A program made the position numbers and the translations under genes. From NCBI RefSeq assembly GCF_963678635.1, contig NC_087062.1, positions 80,413,200 to 80,477,199 of the forward strand: a DNA stretch of 64,000 bases, in the 5' to 3' direction. This stretch comes from Symsagittifera roscoffensis. Lineage: Eukaryota; Xenacoelomorpha; Acoela; Convolutidae. Below the pieces are notes generated by a model that made no database searches, was not told the origin of the DNA, and worked only from the letters and a program-made list of their open reading frames with translations. This document shows, piece after piece, positions 56,603 to 64,000 of the stretch (position 1 is its first letter; every line of letters starts with the position of its first letter).

Positions 56603-57619
56603 TGGCTCCGGAAAAAAATCTCCATTAGATTTTTACAACATTCGGGATGGGACAAAATATATACGAAGAATTGAATGGACAGGCGTGGTGGAGGGTAGCC
56701 TGATTTGATCTGATGTGAAGATCCAATGTAAAGCATGGCTAGAAGGTAGTCTGCGAAAATAACTGGTAAAAGTTAGTCATCACTCTTGCTTAAGAAGAGT
56801 CGGTCCTACTTGATTGCGTTTTCTTCAACCCTCCAAACAGCAGGAGGTTTCCAGATTTCCCTTGCTATTTTATTATATGAGTTTTATTATTTGAGATGAG
56901 AACATAAAAGGTGAAACGGTTTTTGCGTTGGCTTCAATATTGATAGATTACCTTAAAAAAATAGGTCATGTGGCCAAAATGATACCTGTCTGAAATGCTA
57001 AGATTTTGTCTCGCGAAACGGTGTATACTTCTTCGTGCATTGATCATGCCATTGCGACATCTTATGCTTGAATGTACACAATTTGAAACTCTATCAGTGG
57101 TCATTGTTCTTATTAGTGGAGGTTTTGTTTTGAATCAGTAAAATTGTATTCGAAACCTACAAATTTTATACGCAACTTGAAACCACAAAAAACAACCTTT
57201 CCAACGTTGACAAAACAGATTAATTCTTGATCGATTTGAAATAGAAACACTAAATAAAAAATAATCAAAATCTTTTTTCAATTCAATTGTGAAGAGAACT
57301 ATTCTCATAACAAATTGAAAGATGATTGGTGTACTTCACAACTGAAGAACATCAAACGACAAAAAATGAAAAAATTCTAAATCGATTATTCTTTGCTTCA
57401 TTGGAGTTTTTGAAGAAAAAAAAACACAAAAAACATAGAACTAGATTTGGAATAATTTTGATTTCCTTAATTCTGAAAAGTTCTGCTGCCCTAAAGTTTT
57501 TCCTCGCTTCAAAAAATATTTCGTTTTTGCGCCAAAACACAACTGGGACCTTATTAGGTCAAAAATTTGTTAAAGAGCAAAAGCTCTTAATGGATTAAGC
57601 AGTAAAGTATTAAAAGTTG

Positions 57620-59010
57620 ACCTATCAGTTATCCGAGAAATCTTGTCGCACATTTTTAACAGTTACTTACACTTATAAAATTTTCTTAATCGGTTGAAAT
57701 TTGCTAAATTAAATCCCTTGTGGAAACAGAGGACAAACTTGATCCAACTAACTGTAGGCCAACTCGTCTATTGCCAACATTCAGTAAGGTTTTCGAAAAA
57801 AAAACACATTTAAAAGGATGATTCAATTCACTGAATAATAATCTTTCGTCAACCCAATAAATTGGTTTCAGAAAAAAAAAACAATCTTATACTAATGCAT
57901 TTTCGGTTGTAGTTGAAAATTTGAGTGAAATTTTTATTTGAATAATTTTAATGCGCCCTTTTTGGACTTCAAAAAAGCATTCCTCGTGGTAGATCATAAA
58001 AATTTATTAACACAGCTGAAACGATATAGTTTTTGGTAATTTCTGAAGACTTATTCAGAAGATCAGACGAATTTTGTTACATCGTATAATCGTGTACTTT
58101 CTTAAAAAAACGGACAATTGCGGATTTCCGTAGGTGTCAGCATAGTGTCAGGGCCTTCAAAAATTAGGTTCAAAACCCAAAGCAAAGAAGACTGGTTCAA
58201 AGCTAATATTATTTTTTTCAAACTTCCAAATGCTTCTGTGTATTTGAAATATCGGTTCCGCCAATAGAGCTCAGCATTGCATCGCAAAATGTTCAGGAAT
58301 GCAGATTTGTTTTAACCATCTCGAAAAATTTCTTGAGGAAAATTCGACTTTTCTGAATCACATTGGTCATGTAAGCAAAAAATTTGCACAGTTCAATGGC
58401 GTACTCTATCGATCGAGACATTGTTTTCAAAGACATTTCTCAATGATTTTTATAATACTTGCCGTAAATCAGTTGTAAGCTATGAAATTCTGATTTTTGG
58501 ATTTTCCTCTGAAACGCTTCTAAGCAGAAATCGTTTAATGCAAGAACGAAGTTTATGAACATTTTTTTTCAAATGAATGCTTGATGAAAAAAATGGTGTT
58601 TTCAGGAATACCATATTGATGCTGTTTTCAAAATTGAGCTTCACTGTTTTCAAAATTTTCAACCATATTGAGCTTTTACTGGAACAAATTTTCAAAAAAC
58701 TGGTTTACAAAGACTGGGAGTAACTGTTTATAGATGATTTCATTTTGATTCTATCGAAACGAAGCAAAAAATTCGATCAAATGATAACTAAAAGACTTCT
58801 GACTCTATCAGCAGTAGGCACTGAAACTAGAGAGAAATCTTTACGTATTTATTTCATTAAAATGAACATTTTTTTGGCAATGAATGAGCTACTGCCTAAT
58901 AAATGTTTGGATATGCAAGTTGCTCAACGCGATGTATACTTAAAACTCTTAAAAGACAATTTCTTGAAAGATAACGAAACCTTGATGCAACTTCTTTTCT
59001 TTTGTTCTGA
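57620..59010 (+). pseudogene. LINE reverse transcriptase relic (Jockey/CR1-like)
   Basis: Fragments in shifting frames with many stops. At 57741-57800 the translation gives a 'NCRPTRLLPTFSKVFEK' block, near 57870 a 'GFRKK' block, near 57965-58030 'LDFKKAF' and 'VDHKNLL', all hallmarks of the LINE RT finger and palm regions. 58330-58560 gives weak similarity to the region after RT. An 'F-I-D-D' box near 58730 could be the RT active site, but it lies after that region, so the order looks rearranged or two relics overlap. Long dead. Confidence 0.7.
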
Positions 59011-59240
59011 TTGAAGTTTTTCCTTCTATATTACTATTTGTGTAGCTAGGGCATTACATCAAAATCAAATGTTCTCATCGTAAAGTCCTTGCATGGAATT
59101 CATTGTAAAGATTTTAATTACGACTGTTTAAAATGATTTATATGGAAATTTTCAATCCTAATAAACTATTTCATTGACTACAAGCAATCTTGCTTTTGTT
59201 TCGTTTTTAGTTTCTAGGTTTGTCATCCGACCTTTTTCAG

Positions 59241-59407
59241 TTTGGAATCTGCCTGTTTTAGAAGGATGATAAATGAGTTAAGAGAAAGAGGTCGGATCTC
59301 TGAGGAGGAGTGGGAAAGTGAGCAGGTAATGACGAGGGGGTCAATCATCTGCACCTTCTCTTACTTTGTCTTCTCCGCCACTCGAACCCTCTTGCTAGTC
59401 GCTGCAC
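59241..59407 (+). CDS. Class A GPCR, exon 3 (third loop, TM6)
   Basis: Acceptor 'cctttttcag|T'. The first base completes the split codon of exon 2 and the frame then stays open to a stop at 59469. It encodes a strongly charged third intracellular loop (Arg/Glu-rich) and a hydrophobic segment that fits TM6 in spacing. The CWxP motif of TM6 is missing (Phe-Ser-Ala-Thr at that place). The 3' border is uncertain: a GT at 59408 gives phase 1 and fits exon 4 but is not consensus. A stronger donor, CAG|GTAATG at 59325, would remove TM6. GC content is higher than in the flanks, as in exon 1. Confidence 0.65.
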
Positions 59408-59838
59408 GTGCCATAGAACCAAACAATTCCACTTTCGCCACAGGAAAAAACGCGGATCTTTTTTCCTAGCTTCAAAATAGTTTTAGCTCCAATTATTTGC
59501 ACAACGCGATGTAAACTTAAAACGCTTAAGAGACTATTTCTTGAAAGATCTCGAAATGCAGTTTTTCATCGGAAAAACTTTTTGATGTTGAAAAAACTTT
59601 TTCATTGAATTTTTTTAGATCACCGAAGATGCTCTGAAAAAATTAAGCTAAGATCACTTATCCGCGAGAAAACAGATCAAAATACGTTTTCTTAGCTCTG
59701 TAAGAAAAAAAACCGCTGCTGTGCTGCAGCGGCGGATGGATTTTCTGGTTTGTGGAATAATCTTAAGATTTTATAAAGTTTTGCCACAATGGTTCAGAAT
59801 TGTTTTTAAGTTTTTACTTAATAAGGTGTACTAAGGAT

Positions 59839-60271
59839 CAGGGGTGGATCTAGGATTTTCTTGAGGGGGTGGCGGATTTTCAAAAATTTTCGAAAACTTT
59901 GTCGACCTTTTTTTAAGGTCGACCGAATTGATTTGCCGAGCTCTCCCAAAGCAGTAAAAAGACCCTGTTTTGGTGAAATTGTTTGCGCCGCAGGCAAAAT
60001 TTTGAAAAACAGGCCAAAAACGCGTTTTTAGGCACTTTTTAGAAAATTTTGATCAAAAACATTGCGTTTTTTTGGCGCGCGCTCCCCCCTTAAATTAAGT
60101 ATACATTGGCGCCGAAGGCGCATTTAGGAAATTTTAAAACTTTTGTGTCCGTTACCAAATATGGATATCTCAAAATAGTTCAAAAGGGGGACCCTTTGGA
60201 TCAGCAGGGGGTCGAATCCCTGAGGGAGGAAAGCGTCCCCCCCCCCGCCTCTACCCCTAAATCCTCCCCTG
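59839..60271 (-). mobile_element. MITE family M1, full length, inverted
   Basis: Begins CAGGGGTGGATCTAGG and ends CCTCCCCTG, with the family's 'ggcgcgcgctcc' and poly-C (60239-60247) in inverse. It is the clearest full-length copy (~433 bp). The flanks 'ctaaggat' and 'atgtgctg' do not show a target duplication. Confidence 0.7.
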
Positions 60272-60406
60272 ATGTGCTGTACCCGAGCTAAGAAAACAAC
60301 ATGGCTTTTCTCTTTATTTCCCCGGCTGAGATTGGTTGCCTCAATCTCTGACAACGAACAGAGATCTTTGTAAGCCGAACCGGGAAAAATAATCAGCTCA
60401 TGTTTG

Positions 60407-60740
60407 TTGTTCCGACTTTCGAAGAAAGTGACGTAATATTTGTGCTCCGGGTGGTTTTTTCTTCTGACAAAATTCGAATTTTCAATTAATGCGGGATATA
60501 TTTCGTGCTATTGACGAGTAAAAGTAGAGATTTAATGGGTCTTAGAAATCGATCGATATTAAAAGGCATGCTAATTTCTCTTCTTAACTGCACTGTGGGA
60601 TTATTTTCAAAAACCTATTGAAATTTTTTTGAAAATTGCAGAAAAATTTTAAACTTTATGCGAACATTGCCCATAGAACTGAACGAGCATCCGGAACAAT
60701 TAGGACTCCGCCCTTGATACGAGCAGCCTTGTTCTTATTT
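60407..60740 (+). repeat. H1 element, internally deleted
   Basis: 5' end 'tgttccgactttcgaagaaag' and 3' end 'ccttgatacgagcagccttgttc' are present. Most of the middle is lost or replaced. Confidence 0.6.
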
Positions 60741-60999
60741 TGTACAGTCTGATGTAAGGGATCTTTGAATATCTTAATTGAACGGTCTTCAGTTGAGTGC
60801 CGTAAACCAATTGAACAAAACTGCATCTTTCAGCACAAACCCTTGTGTGCTCTGAGTGCCTGTTAGTGTCTTTGAAATAGATTGTGAAGTCGTCAATTAA
60901 AAAAGCTTTTTATAACTATAATTTTTTTTTAAATAATGGAAAAAAAAATTCACTTTTTTTCAAATTTTTTTTCCAATACTTCCCCCTATTTGCTAAAGG

Positions 61000-61180
61000 T
61001 ACTGTTGTCCTGAGCTTAAATAAGAAAAAATAATTCACCTGTTATCATTTTTTGTACAGCTATAGGGGTTCAAAAATTGCCATTTTGGCCAATTTGGGAC
61101 GATCAACGCGCGAGACTTTTAATGCTATTAACGCGTAAGCGGCATATTAATCCGCTCTGAAATTGTTCCACATTGAATTG
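61000..61180 (+). repeat. H1 internal fragment
   Basis: 'ggtactgttgtcctgagctt' to 'taatccgctctgaaattgttcc' matches the centre of H1 only. Confidence 0.6.
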
Positions 61181-61356
61181 AGGCAATATATTTGGGGTAA
61201 TAATTAGTTAGTAACGCTCAGAACATTTCATTGCACTTGGGGAAGTGTACGAAAAAAATCTGATAAAAGTGACTTTTTTCCCATTATTTAGAAAAAGTTA
61301 TAGTTATATAAAACTTTTTAAATTGACGACCTCACAAACTAGCTCAAATACAGTGA

Positions 61357-61865
61357 CAAGACTGCTCGTATCAGGTCGAAGCCTTGAATGTTCCGACTGC
61401 CTTTCAAACTTTATGGAGCAGTAATAACATGAAAAAAGTAAATGTAATAAAACAAAATGAAATTTTTTTTTAATTTGAGTTTTTTAAGACGCCATATAAA
61501 GTACAAAAGGATAAATTTTCCTCTTGTAACTAATAAATTATGGCAAATAAGCTTCCTTCAACCAATTTGTATTGATTTCTAGGACGGATAAAATCTCCGC
61601 TTACGCGTTAATAGCGCGAAATATATAGCGCGTTAATTGTCCCAAATTGGGCAAAATGGCAATATTTAAACCCCCATAATTTTACGGAAAGTAATCACAA
61701 GTCAAATAATTTTTCAAATTTAAGCTCAGAACAACAATAGCTTTTCAATGATATAAAAAAATTCCGTCAAAAATGTCATATTAAAATATCGAAATTTGTC
61801 TGAAGAAAAAAAACCAATCCCGAGCACAAACATTCCGTTACTTTCCTATCAAAAATCGGAACAAT
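61357..61865 (-). mobile_element. H1 element, inverted, full length
   Basis: Left edge 'gacaagactgctcgtatcagg' (3' end) and right edge 'aaaaatcggaaca' (5' end). Internal features retained. Confidence 0.7.
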
Positions 61866-62057
61866 AACCAAGAAAAATTAAGTTCATGAGTTCAGAATTG
61901 ATACTCCATTTGCAGTTAGTTTTGATAGGGCCTGAAAAAAGCCACTTTGGTCATGTTGGGATAATAAAAGAGCATATACTTCTTATGAACGCTCTAGCCG
62001 CGACGTTATCATAATGAGAAATTGATTAAAATGACTCGAATTACATCAAAATTCTTT

Positions 62058-62460
62058 ATTGTTCCGATATTCGAAACGAAATTAAAGGAATATTTAAGCT
62101 CGGGTTGGGTTTTTTTTCTTCAGACAAATTTCGACTTTCTAACTAGCCATTTTGACGGAACTTTTTAAAAATCATTCAAAGAGTCTTGTTGCCCTGAGCT
62201 TAAATTTGAAAAAATATTTTACCTGTGATCTTTTTTCGTAAAGTTATGGGGGTTCAAAGATTGCCAGTTTGGCCAATTTGGGACAATTAACACGCATATA
62301 TTTCGTGTTATTAACGCCTAAGCAGAGAAAAAGTCCGTCTTAGAAGTCGTTCCAAATTGGTTGAAAGAAGCTATTGTACTTAACTCTATGCTTTTGTACT
62401 TAACATGGCGTGTGGGAGAATGATTTTTACAAAAAAAACCTCCAAATTTTGGGGGAAAAA
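62058..62460 (+). mobile_element. H1 element, 3' truncated
   Basis: Starts TTGTTCCGATATTCG and follows the family to the 'ggcgtgtggg' block, then ends in an A/T-rich stretch before the next copy. Confidence 0.65.
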
Positions 62461-62490
62461 ACTCAAATTTTGGGGAAAAATTTATTTTAT

Positions 62491-63020
62491 TGTTCCGACT
62501 TTCGATACGAAAGTAACGGAATATTTGTGCTCGGGGTGGGTTTTTTTTCTTCAGACAAACTTCGACTTTTTAACTAGCCATTTTTGACGGAATTTTTTTA
62601 TATCATTCGAAAGCCATTGTTGTCCTGAGCTTAAATTTGAAAAGATATTTTACCTGTGATCATTTTTCGTAAAGTTATGGGGGTTTAAAGATTGCCATTT
62701 TGGCCAATTTGGGACAATTAACGCGCGATATATTTCGCGCTATTAACGCGTAAGCGGAGATTTAATCCGTCTTAGAAATCGTTCCAAATTGGTTGAACGA
62801 AGCTTATTTGCCATAATTGATTTGTTACAAGGAGCGAAATCTATCCTTTTGTACTTTATATGACGTGTGGGGGGATGATTTTCATAAAAATTATCATATT
62901 TCAGATTTTTTTTTTCATTTCGTTTTATTTCATTGAGTTTTTTAATGATATAAGTGCTCCATAAACCTTAAAAGGCAGTCGGAACAATCAGGGCTGCGCC
63001 CTGATACGAGCAGTCTTGTT
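62491..63020 (+). mobile_element. H1 element, full length (best structural example)
   Basis: 5' end TGTTCCGACT (62491-62500) is exactly complementary to 62977-62986. A 7-bp stem hairpin follows at 62988-63004 (TCAGGGC / GCCCTGA), then 16 nt ending TCTTGTT at 63020. This gives the asymmetric inverted-repeat layout used to argue for a Helentron-type element. Followed directly by a second, partial 3' end (63021-63110). Confidence 0.75.
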
Positions 63021-63110
63021 ACATTTAATTTTTGTAGGTTATCACGCTCCATAGACCTTAAAAGGCAGTCGAAACATTCAGGAATTGGCCTTGATACGAG
63101 CAGTCTTGTT
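63021..63110 (+). repeat. H1 3'-end fragment in tandem
   Basis: A second copy of the last ~90 bp ('ccatagaccttaaaaggcagtcg' to 'gagcagtcttgtt') placed directly behind a complete copy, as expected from tandem insertion at, or slippage of, the 3' end. Confidence 0.65.
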
Positions 63111-63117
63111 TGAGTTT

Positions 63118-63604
63118 GTTGTTCTGACTTTCGATACGAAAGTAACGGAATATTTGTGCTTGGGGTGGTTTTTTTTCTTCAGACAAACTTTGACTTTTTA
63201 ACTAGCCATTTTTGACGGAATTTTTTATCTCATTCAGAAAGTATCGTTGTCTTGAGCTTGAATTTGAAAATATATTTTGCCTGTAATCATTTTTCGTAAA
63301 GTTATGGGGGTTTGAAGATTGCCATTTTGGCAAATTTGGGACAGTTAACTCGCGCTATTAACGTGTAAGCGGAGATTTAATCCGTCCTAGGAATGCTTCC
63401 AAATTGGTTGAAGGAAGCTTATTTGTCTTAATTGATTGGTTACAAGGAACGAAATTTTTTGTAGTTTATATGGCGTGTGGTGGGATGATTTTCATTTTTT
63501 TTATTACATTTAGTTTGTTAATGATATTTATGTTATTACTGCTCCATAAACCTTAAAAGGCAGTCGGAACATTCAGGGAATAGCCCTGATACTAACAGCC
63601 TTGT
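63118..63604 (+). mobile_element. H1 element
   Basis: Starts TTGTTCTGACTTTCGATACG and ends '...ctgatactaacagccttgt', 78 bp before the last visible GPCR exon. The internal palindrome is partly deleted. Confidence 0.65.
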
Positions 63605-63681
63605 CACTGTATTTGAGCTAGTTTGTGAAGTCGTCAACTAAAAAAGTTTAAATTTTATCATTATTTTTTTTGCAAATCAAG

Positions 63682-64000
63682 AGCAAGGAAACAAGAGCAT
63701 AGGACTCAACGATGTCGAGAAAACGTTACTGCTGCGACTAATCAAAAATCTGAGTCAAATTTTTGCAACTTTCAATATGTCAGTTGCATTTATTCTGTTC
63801 ACTATTCAAAACGAGCAGTTCAGATGCAACCTAAAAAAACTGCTACTTGGGCTGAACAATCTTCGTAAGCCAAGTCAGGGAACTGGAGACAAAGAGTCTC
63901 ATCCGCGACACTGTGAACAGAATCATGGGTTTCGTCTGGACGAAGTTGCAATAAACCGAATGCCTCATTTGAACGAAGATTCAGATTTGCAACGGATGCA
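63682..64000 (+). CDS. Class A GPCR, exon 4 (TM7, helix 8, tail), continues beyond the window
   Basis: Open from an AG near 63681 to the window end. It encodes a hydrophobic TM7 whose layout (Phe-Asn-Met-Ser-Val-Ala-Phe-Ile-Leu-Phe) aligns with the usual Asn-Ser-x-x-Asn-Pro-x-x-Tyr but lacks NPxxY. A typical helix 8 follows (Asn-Glu-Gln-Phe-Arg ... Lys-Lys-Leu-Leu), then a hydrophilic C-terminal tail with no stop before 64000. The exact acceptor is uncertain: the region before it is T-rich with an AG at 63680-63681, which matches phase 1 from a donor at 59408. Assignment rests on order, strand, frame and helix 8. Confidence 0.65.

Larger units (their letters stand above)
34482..59240 (+). other. 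GPCR intron 2 (about 24.8 kb) hosting the LTR element
   Basis: Runs from GTGAGT to 'cctttttcag'. The sequence from 34482 to 34912 is unique. Then comes the 18.9-kb LTR element in sense orientation, then an eroded H1 copy, an inverted-repeat element with a G-rich core, and a LINE relic. Without the LTR element the intron would be about 5.8 kb. The LTR carries AATAAA in sense orientation, so premature polyadenylation of the receptor transcript is possible. Confidence 0.7.

Noticed and set aside
59326-59331. Strong donor CAG|GTAATG as the end of GPCR exon 3
   Set aside because: Using it would remove TM6, while reading past it gives a well-placed TM6 and the right phase for exon 4 at a weaker donor. 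Kept as an alternative, not as the main model.

Overview
This is AT-rich nuclear DNA from an invertebrate animal. Introns are GT-AG, the single host gene is a rhodopsin-class GPCR with widely spaced exons, and most of the rest is transposon sequence. Long poly-G and poly-C runs occur in the spacers. The window alone does not fix the phylum. I found no rRNA, tRNA or CRISPR and no bacterial-type operon.

Layout. 1-7070: four copies of one repeat family (F1), two of which form a ~4.6-kb foldback (arms ~2.1 kb). 7070-11390: old repeat debris and one possible small secreted-peptide exon pair on the minus strand. 11391-19597: an antisense solo LTR with a 4-bp target duplication, followed by two diverged copies (11764-15600 and 16375-19597) of a 3-4 kb segment, with LTR relics between them. 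14485-31600 and 54060-63604: about twenty copies or fragments of a ~530-bp family (H1), whose ends look like Helentron-type rolling-circle elements. 26761-31609: a near-identical 2.42-kb tandem duplication that ends six codons into the GPCR gene. 31594-64000: the GPCR gene on the plus strand, with exons at 31594-31823, 34095-34481, about 59241-59407 and about 63682 to the window end.

Intron 2 of the GPCR holds an 18,909-bp LTR retroelement (34913-53821) in sense orientation. Its two 410-bp LTRs look identical, it has an ATAT target duplication and a tRNA-type primer-binding site, and it carries long ORFs: two unknown leading ORFs, gag, a Ty3/gypsy-type pol (protease, RT with YLDD, RNase H, integrase with D,D35E and a GPY module), two small membrane ORFs, an env-like glycoprotein and a last ORF of unknown function. 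Two long reading frames lie directly behind an in-frame TAA: gag-TAA-zinc knuckle/pol, and a small membrane ORF-TAA-380 codons with no ATG. This suggests stop-codon readthrough used twice in one element. The env and last ORFs overlap as ATGA, and a canonical 77-bp intron lies just after the last ORF. One -1 frame break sits between the integrase core and its C-terminal module.

The most novel material is the giant retroelement and its unusual expression signals, the covarying LTR hairpin, the Helentron-like families sharing a hairpin plus CTTGTT end, and the GPCR with a duplicated 5' region.
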